Part shown: one piece after another, positions 33,170 through 40,968 of the stretch
Layout: the number at the start of each line of letters is the position of its first letter
How positions within the stretch are numbered: the first letter of the stretch is position 1
Assembly (NCBI GenBank): GCA_028279275.1
Contig: JANQOB010000020.1
Span: forward strand, 62,001 to 126,000
Reading direction: 5' to 3'
Length of the DNA: 64,000 bases
Source: Gammaproteobacteria bacterium
GTDB taxonomy: Bacteria > Pseudomonadota > Gammaproteobacteria > UBA4575
Made by a program: the position numbers and the translations under genes
The notes under the pieces: generated by a model
What the model was told of the DNA's origin: nothing
The model's database searches: none
Seen by the model: the letters and a program-made list of their open reading frames with translations, nothing else

Positions 33170-33934
33170 TTAACTCGCTTTCGCTTTGTTGGTTTCAAGC
33201 TTTGTTGCCCATTCGGCAATGTGTCGTTGTTCACGAGGATTATCTACTTGGTTACGTGTGGGACTAAAAAATACACCTGGAGCATGCAAAAGTTTACTGA
33301 ACGGGAATATGATCATCAGCATGATCACAAGAGCTAAATGTATAATTAATACGTAATCGTTAGGCATGGGTGTTAAACCAGCATTCGAGGCCCAAGCGAA
33401 TGTCATTAATCCAATTAAAAATGATTTCAATGCAACAATGTCGGTGTGCGTAACGAATGTCATTAATACGCCAGTCACGCCAATTGCAATGAGTAATAAC
33501 AACATCAAATGATCAGAAGGCGCGGAGATATAACGCACACGATCCACAAATATTCGCCGCGCCCACAATCCGGCTAAACCGATAATCATCATGAAAGATG
33601 CATATTTGCCAAAGGGTTGTATGAATGCCACCCAGCCCCAAACTGGATCAGTAAAGTAACGCAAATGTCTCAATAAAACTAAAAGCAGACCAAAATGAAA
33701 TAGCCAACCAAATAACCATGTCCATTTATTGGATTTAAATAAACTTTCAAAGATGGTGAGTTCTTTCACCATTCTGAAAGCCACCCCAGTACGTGTAGTA
33801 GGTGCAGGTGTAGTTGGAATTTTGAGAGGTGCGGGAGTCTTTTTATAAATCCAAATTTTACGCGCAACAAATATTACTAATATAGCGGTAGCTATATAAA
33901 ACAATATCGCGAATGTTACGGTTAATGCTGACAT
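33170..33934 (-). CDS. dsrM: DsrM, NarI-like cytochrome b membrane subunit
   Basis: A 254-residue membrane protein related to the nitrate reductase gamma subunit NarI. It has about six hydrophobic segments and histidines for haem b (W-L-F-H-F-G-L-L-L-V-L-L-R-H, T-H-T-D and I-I-H-L-A-L). It binds the quinone-active haems of the DsrMKJOP complex and delivers electrons to or from DsrK. It follows dsrC after 126 bp containing a strong stem-loop, and it overlaps the start of dsrK's context with a two-base gap. Confidence 0.93.
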   Translation of the reverse strand: MSALTVTFAILFYIATAILVIFVARKIWIYKKTPAPLKIPTTPAPTTRTGVAFRMVKELTIFESLFKSNKWTWLFGWLFHFGLLLVLLRHLRYFTDPVWGWVAFIQPFGKYASFMMIIGLAGLWARRIFVDRVRYISAPSDHLMLLLLIAIGVTGVLMTFVTHTDIVALKSFLIGLMTFAWASNAGLTPMPNDYVLIIHLALVIMLMIIFPFSKLLHAPGVFFSPTRNQVDNPREQRHIAEWATKLETNKAKAS

Positions 33935-34012
33935 CTATTGCAGATCCTAAGTCACACATGTTTTGGGTAAACATGACTGCGACGAATCGGTTAAATTAAC
34001 TTTGGAAGATGA

Positions 34013-34043
34013 TGCTAAGGCGAGTAAGAATCACACCTTAGCA
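34013..34043 (-). other. Stem-loop downstream of dsrC
   Basis: TGCTAAGG, a 15-base loop, and CCTTAGCA form a perfect 8-bp stem 18 bases after the dsrC stop codon. No T run follows on the minus strand. Such a structure usually protects an upstream message from 3' decay, consistent with dsrC needing a larger protein supply than dsrMK. Confidence 0.5.
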
Positions 34044-34060
34044 AAAATTCTTCTTACGTC

Positions 34061-34393
34061 TTAAACGCAACCCGTGGGCTTTGGTAGTCCCGCATATTTA
34101 CATGCTTGCTTTGCAGGACCATAAGGGAACAATTCATACAAGTATTTACTGTTACCTTTATCTTTACCAAGTTTTTTACCTATTGCTTTTGTTAGCACGC
34201 GAACGGCTGGGGCAATTTGATACTCTTCGTAATACTCACGTAGAAAGTTAATTACTTCCCAATGGTTATCACTTAATTCTGCACCATCTGCGGTAGCCAT
34301 TGCTTCAGCCAGTTCAGGCTGCCAATCATTAAGGTTTGCTAAGTAACCTTCTTCATCAGTTTCATAAGACTGACCATTTACTTCTAAAGGCAT
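34061..34393 (-). CDS. dsrC: DsrC, sulfur carrier protein
   Basis: A 110-residue DsrC. The flexible C-terminal arm carries both functional cysteines, Cys98 (K-Q-A-C-K-Y) and the penultimate Cys109 (P-T-G-C-V), which form the persulfide, trisulfide and disulfide in sulfur oxidation. The helical core shows the family's H-W-E-V-I-N-F-L-R-E-Y-Y motif. DsrC accepts sulfur from DsrEFH, presents it to DsrAB and is recycled by DsrK. The gene has its own downstream stem-loop and a ribosome site AGGAG. Confidence 0.97.
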   Translation of the reverse strand: MPLEVNGQSYETDEEGYLANLNDWQPELAEAMATADGAELSDNHWEVINFLREYYEEYQIAPAVRVLTKAIGKKLGKDKGNSKYLYELFPYGPAKQACKYAGLPKPTGCV

Positions 34394-34425
34394 AAGACTC
34401 TCCTATTTACCTATAGTGATTATAA

Positions 34426-34734
34426 TTAAAGCCAAGACTGAACAGTTTTATGTTCGGTCGTTAAATCTACAAAGCCGTCATAATCGATAACATTTATGCC
34501 ATCAATTACATTGTCATCGTTAAGACCTCGGGCTTTGATATCGGGGCCTAAGACATAAAACTTGTGATCGCTCATTGCAGTGTTTATCGCGTCAGAGTGT
34601 TTTGTGTTTTGCATCGCACCTATTACTCCATCTTCAAAAAGCAATACTGCACTTCCTTTTGCGGCAAGACGTAAACAAGCGTCTAGACTATTACGTTCGA
34701 ATGGAGATTTATTAACAAGGTGTAGAGTTGACAT
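34426..34734 (-). CDS. dsrH: DsrH, subunit of the DsrEFH sulfurtransferase
   Basis: A 102-residue DsrH (TusB-like) with Cys20 in S-L-D-A-C-L-R-L, the conserved position in the A. vinosum protein. It is part of the alpha2-beta2-gamma2 DsrEFH complex that relays sulfur to DsrC. Its order after dsrF and before dsrC is canonical. No signal peptide; cytoplasmic. Confidence 0.93.
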   Translation of the reverse strand: MSTLHLVNKSPFERNSLDACLRLAAKGSAVLLFEDGVIGAMQNTKHSDAINTAMSDHKFYVLGPDIKARGLNDDNVIDGINVIDYDGFVDLTTEHKTVQSWL

Positions 34735-34799
34735 GTATTAATATCCTTTTAAAAACTTAAATGAACTTGTAAGTATTCAAACATCCAAAATATTTTCAG

Positions 34800-35216
34800 T
34801 TAAAAGCTCAAGACCACATCTTGTTCATCAATTATCTTTGAGAGTTCTTCTCGACCCACCACAAACAATGAATCTTTTTCAGCCCAATCATCGTCTTCAT
34901 CTTCATATTTCAATGCTTGAAGATCATCAGCTGTTAAGCCACGTTCTTCCAAAGATTCTTTTTCAACGTAAATCTTTTTAATGTCGTAATCACCCAGTGC
35001 GGTATAAGTTTTAGAAAAGTTCTTCATTCCGATTCCATCAGTATCCTGGTTGTTTGTGAGCTGGTATACACCATCATCTGCAAACACCAAACTTATATCT
35101 TGGTCAAAAGCTGCCGCGATCAAAACTACTTCTAATGACTCAAGTGCATATATGGTTCCGTAAGGAGCCTTACGATTCATGTAACAAAACTTTTTTACAA
35201 CGCCTTCATCTTCCAT
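34800..35216 (-). CDS. dsrF: DsrF, subunit of the DsrEFH sulfurtransferase
   Basis: A 138-residue DsrE/F-family (TusC-like) protein. It has the fold's A-L-E-S-L-E-V-V-L-I-A-A-A-F-D-Q-D and L-V-F-A-D-D-G-V-Y-Q-L motifs. The only cysteine is Cys11, in an N-terminal part. It is a structural partner in DsrEFH. The gene starts three bases after dsrE, consistent with translational coupling. The long acidic segment E-D-E-D-D-D-W in the middle is notable. Confidence 0.93.
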   Translation of the reverse strand: MEDEGVVKKFCYMNRKAPYGTIYALESLEVVLIAAAFDQDISLVFADDGVYQLTNNQDTDGIGMKNFSKTYTALGDYDIKKIYVEKESLEERGLTADDLQALKYEDEDDDWAEKDSLFVVGREELSKIIDEQDVVLSF

Positions 35217-35219
35217 GAC

Positions 35220-35612
35220 TTAATCTCCAAAAGTAACTAGGCGATCCGCTTGAATACCCGCTTCAATTAATTGGCCAAGCCCAGATATACGAAAACCTTT
35301 AACTAAGTTATTTGCCTCTTTGCCATGACGTTTCATTTCATCTTCGTCTAACATGCCACGACGTTGTGCAGCAGCGACACAAACAACTAAATCTAAATTA
35401 TGTTTTTCAGCAAGTTCAGACCACTGATTAGGCAAATTACGATCATCCTGAGGAGGAACGCCGAGACTTGTACCGTTGTTCACGCCATCGTGATAGAAAA
35501 ATACACGAAAGATTTCATGACCTTTGGCGAGTGCAGATTTTGTAAACTGTAGTGCCGAATCAGAGGCTTGATGCGTATACGGTCCCTCGTTAATTACGAT
35601 TCCAAATTTCAC
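35220..35612 (-). CDS. dsrE: DsrE, catalytic subunit of the DsrEFH sulfurtransferase
   Basis: A 130-residue DsrE (TusD-like) with the active-site cysteine Cys78 in V-V-C-V-A-A-A-Q-R-R-G, which matches the A. vinosum position and binds the persulfide. The start codon is GTG, with a strong AGGAG site five bases before it; the overlapping ATG is out of frame and closes at once. It passes sulfur to DsrC. dsrE follows dsrB by 18 bases. Confidence 0.95.
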   Translation of the reverse strand: MKFGIVINEGPYTHQASDSALQFTKSALAKGHEIFRVFFYHDGVNNGTSLGVPPQDDRNLPNQWSELAEKHNLDLVVCVAAAQRRGMLDEDEMKRHGKEANNLVKGFRISGLGQLIEAGIQADRLVTFGD

Positions 35613-35630
35613 ATTGACTCCTAAAGAAGG

Positions 35631-36704
35631 TTAGAAACGAATGTGGGTCGAAGCATTTAAGCTACGTCGCGCACCACGCCAGTTATCAATATGAAATTTT
35701 GTAAATGGTAAGCCAGTGATTTCAAAGAAGCGTGGCCAACCGATTCGCTCAACCCAATCATTAATGCGTTCCCAATCTTTAGCATCATCGCGATACGAAC
35801 GCAGAATACGTTTAACGATTGCAGTGGCTTCTGGCCATCGTGGCGGATTATTAGGAATTCCTGCTGCAACTAGTTTTTGAAAAGTTGGTTTACCGCGTGC
35901 ATTTGAATGGTTTCCACCTACCCAAATAGCTAGTTTGGTATGCTCGGCATCATTAATTTGCATAGGAGGACAAGGAGGGTAACACGCACCGCAACAAATA
36001 CATTTTTTCTCGTCCACTTCCAGAGAGGGCTTGCCATTTACTTGCGCAGGTCGAATCGCTGCAACCGGGCAGCGCGCAACAACTGATGGTCGCTCACATA
36101 CATTTGACACTAAATCATGATTGATTTTAGGTGGCTTGGTATGTTGCACGTTAATTGCTATGTCGCCTTGACCGCCACAGTTAATTTGACAACAAGAAGT
36201 TGTGATGTGCACGCGATTAGGCATGTTATTTTCTTTAAACTCATCAATGAGCTCATCCATCATGGCTTTTACAACACCCGATGCATCCGTTCCTGGAATA
36301 TCGCAGTGTAACCAACCTTGTGTGTGGGAAATCATAGCGACAGAGTTTTTGGTTCCACCTACCACAAAACCTTCTGACTCTAATTTATCAATTAGAGGTT
36401 GTACTTTTGCTTCATCCGCCACCATGTATTCGATGTTGCTGCGAATAGTGAAGCGCACGTAACCATCTGCAAACTCATCACCAATGTCACACAAGGTGCG
36501 TAGTGTGAATACATCAAGAATACGTTGTGTACCTGCGCGAACTGTCCAGATTTTGTCGCCGTTATCTGCAACATGAAGTAATACACCTGGACGTGGGTGT
36601 TCGTGGTAATCCCACATGCCATAATTTTTTCGCATCAATGGATGCATGTATTGGAATCCGTCTGGGCATCCTGATTCAATTGGTGGACGATGCTCTTGCG
36701 CCAT
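35631..36704 (-). CDS. dsrB: DsrB, dissimilatory sulfite reductase beta subunit
   Basis: A 357-residue subunit. The sirohaem/[4Fe-4S] cysteines appear as T-S-C-C-Q-I-N-C-G-G and C-E-R-P-S-V-V-A-R-C-P, and the ferredoxin domain as C-I-C-C-G-A-C-Y-P-P-C. Together with DsrA it forms the alpha2-beta2 enzyme that, in the reverse direction, oxidises DsrC-bound sulfur to sulfite. The length is usual. A ribosome site AGGAG lies seven bases upstream, and 64 bp separates it from dsrA. Confidence 0.97.
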   Translation of the reverse strand: MAQEHRPPIESGCPDGFQYMHPLMRKNYGMWDYHEHPRPGVLLHVADNGDKIWTVRAGTQRILDVFTLRTLCDIGDEFADGYVRFTIRSNIEYMVADEAKVQPLIDKLESEGFVVGGTKNSVAMISHTQGWLHCDIPGTDASGVVKAMMDELIDEFKENNMPNRVHITTSCCQINCGGQGDIAINVQHTKPPKINHDLVSNVCERPSVVARCPVAAIRPAQVNGKPSLEVDEKKCICCGACYPPCPPMQINDAEHTKLAIWVGGNHSNARGKPTFQKLVAAGIPNNPPRWPEATAIVKRILRSYRDDAKDWERINDWVERIGWPRFFEITGLPFTKFHIDNWRGARRSLNASTHIRF

Positions 36705-36768
36705 TTATATTCTCCTAAGCTTAATGCTTATTAAATTACGATTAATAATTAGTTTTTAGTTTTGTTGA

Positions 36769-38028
36769 TTAACCGGCAGCTGCTTGTTCCGCTTTTTTCT
36801 GGAACCATTGCTCTGCTTCCTCATCCCAGCCATCCATACGAACGTATGAACTTTGTCTAGGTTCGTTAACCATATTTGGATCCACATCAACATCAACACC
36901 TTCTAGGAAGTTGACTAATCCAATGCGTTCGATCATTTCACCACAGCGTTCATGTTCGAGCCCATTTTCTGCCCAGAAGTCGATGGTTTCTTCAGCAAGT
37001 TCTACAATTTTTTCGTAGTCTTCTTCGGTTTCAAGCTTCATAAACGGCACCACAACCGTTCCCATCAAGTCACCAATCTTAAGCGTACGCTTCCCGCCCA
37101 TTAGAATGGAAACACCTTTGTCGTCACCCGGGGAAAGTGCTTTCACCATGACATTCAAGCAGTGCATACAACGCACACAATCTTTGTTGTTAACATCTAA
37201 TGTATCGTCATCTTTAAGTGCCAAGGCTTTAGTTGGGCAACGTGTAATGACGTTATCAATCACATATTGACGACCTTTACGCTTAACAAACTTCTTCACT
37301 TCCTCTTGATCTACTTTCATGTCGTCGCGCCAAGTACCGATAATGGCAAAGTCAGCACGTTCAATTGAATTCATACAATCATTAGGACAACCAGAAACTT
37401 TAAATTTGAATTTGTAAGGGAGAGCGGGGCGGTGAACATCGTCAGTAAAATTATTTAAAAGTGTGCGGTGTATTCTCATTTCATCCGCATTTGACATTTC
37501 ACAACGTGCAGCGCCTACACATGACATTCCAGTACGTACGCATGGTCCTGCACCCCCAAGATCCCATCCGTAATCATTAATTTCATCAAAAAAGTGTTGT
37601 GTGTTTTCTGTAGTTGCGCCGATAAACATAATGTTTCCGGTTTGGCCGTGGAATGTAACTAATCCAGAGCCGTGTTTTTCCCAGCTATCACCTAGCTGGC
37701 GAAGCATATCTGTGGAGTAGTAATTACCTGCAGGAGGTTGCACGCGCAATGTATGAAATTCTTTCGATTCAGGAAATGCAGCTCCTACTTCTGAAAAACG
37801 GGGAATGATTCCACTACCGTATCCAAATACAGAAACGGTTCCACCTTTCCAATATCCTTTACGCGTTTCGTAAGAGTGTTCAAGCTGACCAAGTAATGAA
37901 TTTGCTACACCTTGAATCCGTTCATCATCATGTTTATCACGAAGACGTTTGATACCAGAAATAAAGCTTGGCCATGGGCCTTTCTCTAGCTCATCAAGCA
38001 TGGGGGTAGGATGATGCTTATCAGCCAT
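36769..38028 (-). CDS. dsrA: DsrA, dissimilatory sulfite reductase alpha subunit
   Basis: A 419-residue subunit and the first gene of the dsr operon. The sirohaem-linked cluster cysteines are in C-V-G-A-A-R-C-E-M-S and V-S-G-C-P-N-D-C, and the ferredoxin domain in C-V-R-C-M-H-C-L-N. The start has a strong AGGAG site. The reading of the locus as oxidative rests on dsrEFH and dsrL behind it. The promoter region upstream contains an inverted repeat and a sequence box shared with other genes of this window. Confidence 0.97.
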   Translation of the reverse strand: MADKHHPTPMLDELEKGPWPSFISGIKRLRDKHDDERIQGVANSLLGQLEHSYETRKGYWKGGTVSVFGYGSGIIPRFSEVGAAFPESKEFHTLRVQPPAGNYYSTDMLRQLGDSWEKHGSGLVTFHGQTGNIMFIGATTENTQHFFDEINDYGWDLGGAGPCVRTGMSCVGAARCEMSNADEMRIHRTLLNNFTDDVHRPALPYKFKFKVSGCPNDCMNSIERADFAIIGTWRDDMKVDQEEVKKFVKRKGRQYVIDNVITRCPTKALALKDDDTLDVNNKDCVRCMHCLNVMVKALSPGDDKGVSILMGGKRTLKIGDLMGTVVVPFMKLETEEDYEKIVELAEETIDFWAENGLEHERCGEMIERIGLVNFLEGVDVDVDPNMVNEPRQSSYVRMDGWDEEAEQWFQKKAEQAAAG

Positions 38029-38359
38029 AGTGGAATCTCCTAAAAAATGTTGTCAAAAAATCGTTAATTTTGAAATTTGCTAAGCAAATCTAGGTCGACA
38101 GAAAACATATTCCGTTACGTTTAAGAACCTGATAGAAAAGTCCTAAAAACATAATGTTAGAAGTGTAGAAGTAGGGCTAAAAAGGCAAAATCCCTACCAT
38201 TGGGTGCCGCCTTAAATACAACTTATCCCAATAGAGATACGATTTATTACAGTCATGAGATAAGTAAATTACATGGGTTTACGAGTAGTCTAGATCTATG
38301 TTCGTAACTAATAACAGAACCAGATATTTACGCTATTTTACTCATATAGCTCCTAAGCA
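38029..38359. promoter_or_regulatory. Divergent dsrA / TauD-like promoter region with shared box
   Basis: This gene-free region must hold the promoter of the dsr operon. It contains the inverted repeat GTAGGG-N15-CCCTAC (38171-38197) and the sequence GGCAAAA-TC-CCTACCATT (38184-38201), which is nearly repeated upstream of the DsrC paralogue, as well as TGCCGCCTTAAATAC (38205-38219). On the minus strand TCTCTATTGGGATA resembles TCTCAATAGGGATA upstream of the TrpD-like gene. I could not fix a -10/-35 pair. Confidence 0.5.
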
Positions 38360-39274
38360 ATGCAGTCCTATCCCATAGAAGAAAAGCATGCTTATCAAGC
38401 TTGGCGCGAGGAAAAATTAAACCGCTACCCTTTATCGGTTAATGAGTTAATAATCGAGCTAAATAACCCTATAAAACTAATGGATAAAGAGATTCGTGCA
38501 CTTCAGTCAAGCTGCGTAAAAACGAATATTGTCTTTTATCGTCTACCCGCCAATACACAAATTGACAAACAGATTGTTTTGTCGATTGCGGATCAATTGG
38601 GATTAAAGCAACTCGATGCAAATTTATGTGCGGATGAAGATAAGATTTCGGTTATTCAAAACGCAAATAATTCAAGCTCACATTACATTCCCTACACAAA
38701 CAAAGCATTAAATTGGCATACCGATGGTTATTACAATCCGTCATCACAGCGTATTCATGCATTTTTAATGCATTGTATTCATGCAGCTAAAAATGGTGGT
38801 GAGAATAATTATTTAGATCCAGAAATTGCCTATATTTTTTTGAGAGATGAAAACCCTGAATACATCACAGCGCTTATGGATGAGAATGTCATGACTATTC
38901 CGGCAAATGAAATTGACAAAAATAATATTCGTACCGCACAAACCGGACCCGTATTTTATTTTGAAAATGGCGTTGACTTATGTATGCGATACACTTCCCG
39001 TAAACACAACATTGAATGGAAAAAAGATAAAACTGTGCAGAGTGCACTGTCTTGTTTGCAAGAGATATTAACAGATAATGCCTATATTTTTACGTATCGC
39101 TTACGACCCGGAGAAGGTGTAATTTGTAATAATGCACTACATAACCGTACTGCGTTTGAAGACGGTGATGAGAAATACACAAAACGTATGTTATATAGAG
39201 GGCGGTTTTATAATCGTATAACGAATAGTTTAACTTCAGCAGAATTGGAGACTAATAATGCTATGGTTAAGTGA
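38360..39274 (+). CDS. TauD/TfdA-like Fe(II)/2-oxoglutarate dioxygenase
   Basis: A 304-residue protein with the metal triad of the TauD family: H120-T-D122 in N-W-H-T-D-G-Y-Y, and H261 in N-A-L-H-N-R-T, with R263 nearby for 2-oxoglutarate. The barrel sequences F-L-M-H-C-I-H-A-A-K-N-G-G-E-N and L-R-P-G-E-G-V-I-C-N-N fit. The substrate is unknown; TauD itself releases sulfite from taurine, so an organosulfur substrate is an attractive but unproven idea beside dsr. It is the first gene of a four- or five-gene plus-strand cluster, and its last 17 bases overlap the next gene. Confidence 0.82.
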   Translation: MQSYPIEEKHAYQAWREEKLNRYPLSVNELIIELNNPIKLMDKEIRALQSSCVKTNIVFYRLPANTQIDKQIVLSIADQLGLKQLDANLCADEDKISVIQNANNSSSHYIPYTNKALNWHTDGYYNPSSQRIHAFLMHCIHAAKNGGENNYLDPEIAYIFLRDENPEYITALMDENVMTIPANEIDKNNIRTAQTGPVFYFENGVDLCMRYTSRKHNIEWKKDKTVQSALSCLQEILTDNAYIFTYRLRPGEGVICNNALHNRTAFEDGDEKYTKRMLYRGRFYNRITNSLTSAELETNNAMVK

Positions 39275-39458
39275 GTTGCTTATGCAACACCATGAGCTGA
39301 AGTCATTTGAAGAGTTAAAAGAAACTCTACTTGAAGCTGCACAACAAGGTGAAATGTTTTTTCGTATGGATGTGCGGCCTCCTTTTCAAGATACACCTGA
39401 TAATTGGGAAGATATCTTAGAGTCTATATTTACTAGTGCTAATAAAGTTGGTGACTAA
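39258..39458 (+). CDS. 66-residue acidic protein of the satellite cluster
   Basis: A small acidic protein (L-W-L-S-E-L-L-M-Q-H-H-E-L-K-S-F-E-E-L then R-P-P-F-Q-D-T-P-D-N-W-E-D). Its start overlaps the last 17 bases of the TauD-like gene in another frame, and it stops seven bases before the Cas6-like gene, so it is translated from the same message. The helix-rich sequence has no known motif. The tight coupling with the Cas6-like gene suggests a partner or regulator. Confidence 0.7.
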   Translation: MLWLSELLMQHHELKSFEELKETLLEAAQQGEMFFRMDVRPPFQDTPDNWEDILESIFTSANKVGD

Positions 39459-39465
39459 TTAGATT

Positions 39466-40155
39466 ATGTTTTGGCAAGATCAAGATGAGCAAAAACAACA
39501 ATTTGTTGTACCAGATGACATTGTTGATTTATCTTTTAAAGTACAATGCAAGCAGTTACCGCTTGATCATGCTTATGAATTGTCACAAGCCATTCAACAA
39601 AAATTACCTTGGATGGTGGACGAACCACAAGCAGGAATTCATTTGATTCATGGAGCTGAATCTGGAAATGGGTGGATTCGTCCTGAAGAACCTGATGCAA
39701 TTTTAAGCTTATCCAGACGCACTCGTTTTATGTTGAGGCTACCCAATTATCGAGTTGATGATGCAAAGCAACTTGAAGGTCAATTATTAAATGTTTCGGG
39801 CAATGAATTAGTTTTAAGCGCACCCCACCAAAAAAGTCTTTCGACATTGACTACTATTTTCTCTCGCTATTTGGCTACTGATCAAGTTGATGATGAAGAG
39901 GTTTTTCTGAATCAGGCTGCGGAATTATTAAACGAGCAAGGCATAAAAGTTAAAAAAATGATGAGTGGGCGAGCCCATGTTTTAACAACACCAGATGGTG
40001 AGCTGCAGACGCGCAGCTTAATGATTGATGGCTTAGAAATAGAAGAATCTATTTTCCTCCAGCAACACGGACTAGGTGATGGGCGTTTGCTAGGATGTGG
40101 TTTATTTCTCCCACATAAGGGAATTGATGCTGTCGGGCAAGCACAAGAAAATTAA
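39466..40155 (+). CDS. Cas6/Cmx6-like RAMP protein
   Basis: A 229-residue protein that resembles the Cas6 of type I-MYXAN systems (Cmx6): I-H-L-I-H-G-A-E-S-G-N-G-W near residues 58-70, S-R-R-T-R-F-M-L-R-L-P, T-R-S-L-M-I-D-G-L, and the C-terminal glycine-rich loop G-L-G-D-G-R-L-L-G-C-G (202-212) ending L-P-H-K-G-I. Cas6 proteins bind and cut CRISPR repeat RNA. No CRISPR array or other cas gene is seen in the window, and it sits between a TauD-like gene and a DsrC paralogue. The function is therefore likely different, perhaps RNA processing or binding linked to sulfur oxidation. Family assignment rests on remembered motifs, not a search. Confidence 0.75.
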   Translation: MFWQDQDEQKQQFVVPDDIVDLSFKVQCKQLPLDHAYELSQAIQQKLPWMVDEPQAGIHLIHGAESGNGWIRPEEPDAILSLSRRTRFMLRLPNYRVDDAKQLEGQLLNVSGNELVLSAPHQKSLSTLTTIFSRYLATDQVDDEEVFLNQAAELLNEQGIKVKKMMSGRAHVLTTPDGELQTRSLMIDGLEIEESIFLQQHGLGDGRLLGCGLFLPHKGIDAVGQAQEN

Positions 40156-40174
40156 AGCAAGATAATAAATGATC

Positions 40175-40201
40175 GGCAAAAAACCTCCCATTTTGGTAGG
40201 T
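40175..40201 (+). promoter_or_regulatory. Candidate regulatory box before the DsrC paralogue
   Basis: GGCAAAA followed by AACCTCCCATTTTGGTAGGT contains a 19-base near-palindrome (ACCTnCC...GGnAGGT). It matches the box in front of dsrA (GGCAAAA-n2-CCTnCCATT-n-GGT). It lies about 65-90 bp upstream of the DsrC-like gene. Confidence 0.45.
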
Positions 40202-40265
40202 GAAGTAAATTTCGATCTATATTAATTTTGTTAGCAGTGCTTTATTTATAAGTTAGGAGTCGAGC

Positions 40266-40595
40266 ATGAGTTTAAGCGATATTGAAACCACACCTTCTGG
40301 ATTTTTAGTAAACATTGAAGATTGGAGTAAAGATCTTGCGCAAGAAATTGCTGTAGATGAGGGCCTTGAGCTAACCGAAAAACATTGGGATGTAATTAAC
40401 TATTTGCGAGATGAATTTATAAACAATGCAGGCAATCAGCCCAATACCCGCAATATGACTAAGGCTATGGCCAAAGCCTGGGGCGAGAAAAAAATCGATG
40501 CCAAAGTTCTATATGATCTATTTCCTGGTGACCCAAGCAAACAGGCTGGGCGTATAGGTGGATTGCCAGAGAGCCGTCGCAAAGGCGGTTATTAG
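40266..40595 (+). CDS. Cysteine-free DsrC/TusE-family paralogue (RspA-like)
   Basis: A 109-residue DsrC-family protein: T-P-S-G-F-L-V-N-I-E-D-W-S-K-D-L-A opens the domain and L-T-E-K-H-W-D-V-I-N-Y-L-R-D-E forms the core. Both C-terminal cysteines are missing: the arm reads D-L-F-P-G-D-P-S-K-Q-A-G-R-I-G-G-L-P, with Gly in place of the first cysteine, and it ends without G-C-V. It cannot carry sulfur on the arm. Proteins of this kind (called RspA, regulatory sulfur-related) have been proposed to have a regulatory role. A good GGAG site precedes the start. Confidence 0.9.
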   Translation: MSLSDIETTPSGFLVNIEDWSKDLAQEIAVDEGLELTEKHWDVINYLRDEFINNAGNQPNTRNMTKAMAKAWGEKKIDAKVLYDLFPGDPSKQAGRIGGLPESRRKGGY

Positions 40596-40689
40596 TCTGT
40601 TTGTGCACAATGCTGCATCCAAAAGGGTATACAGACTGTCTAGGCTAAATCATTAAATTATTACTTACCTGATATTTAGAGGATTCAAT

Positions 40690-40893
40690 ATGAGTTCTAA
40701 GCAAGAAAAAATTGAAAAAATGCTTGAGATGCAAAAAAAGTTTATTGAACTTGAGCAAAAAGGCGAAGTAACTGCTGAAGGCTATTTTGCACCTGAGCCT
40801 GGTTCTGATCTTGATGGTTTTCGTGAAGAATATATGAAACTAGCGATGGAAGTGGTTGATGAAGCCCACGAAGATAAAGGCTCGCATCGTTAA
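40690..40893 (+). CDS. 67-residue charged protein of the satellite cluster
   Basis: A small helical protein: K-Q-E-K-I-E-K-M-L-E-M-Q-K-K-F-I-E-L-E-Q then A-E-G-Y-F-A-P-E-P-G-S-D-L-D-G-F. The first half could form a coiled coil, and the second half has a conserved-looking Y-F-A-P-E-P-G motif. The start has an AGAGGA site. It ends the cluster before a strong terminator. Family not recognised; the location behind a DsrC paralogue suggests a link to sulfur oxidation. Confidence 0.75.
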   Translation: MSSKQEKIEKMLEMQKKFIELEQKGEVTAEGYFAPEPGSDLDGFREEYMKLAMEVVDEAHEDKGSHR

Positions 40894-40918
40894 GAACTGA
40901 ATAGTTAAAAAATTTACA

Positions 40919-40957
40919 AAGGCCGCAGTCTTGTTTTTTCAATTGCGGCCTTTTTTA
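40919..40957 (+). terminator. Rho-independent terminator of the satellite cluster
   Basis: AAGGCCGCA, a 16-base loop and TGCGGCCTT, followed by a T run on the plus strand. The stem also could stop the convergent minus-strand gene. Confidence 0.88.
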
Positions 40958-40968
40958 TTGCATCTACT

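Noticed and set aside
39466-40155. A CRISPR-Cas locus suggested by the Cas6-like gene
   Set aside because: No repeat-spacer array, no cas1, cas2, cas3 or Cascade gene is visible in the window.
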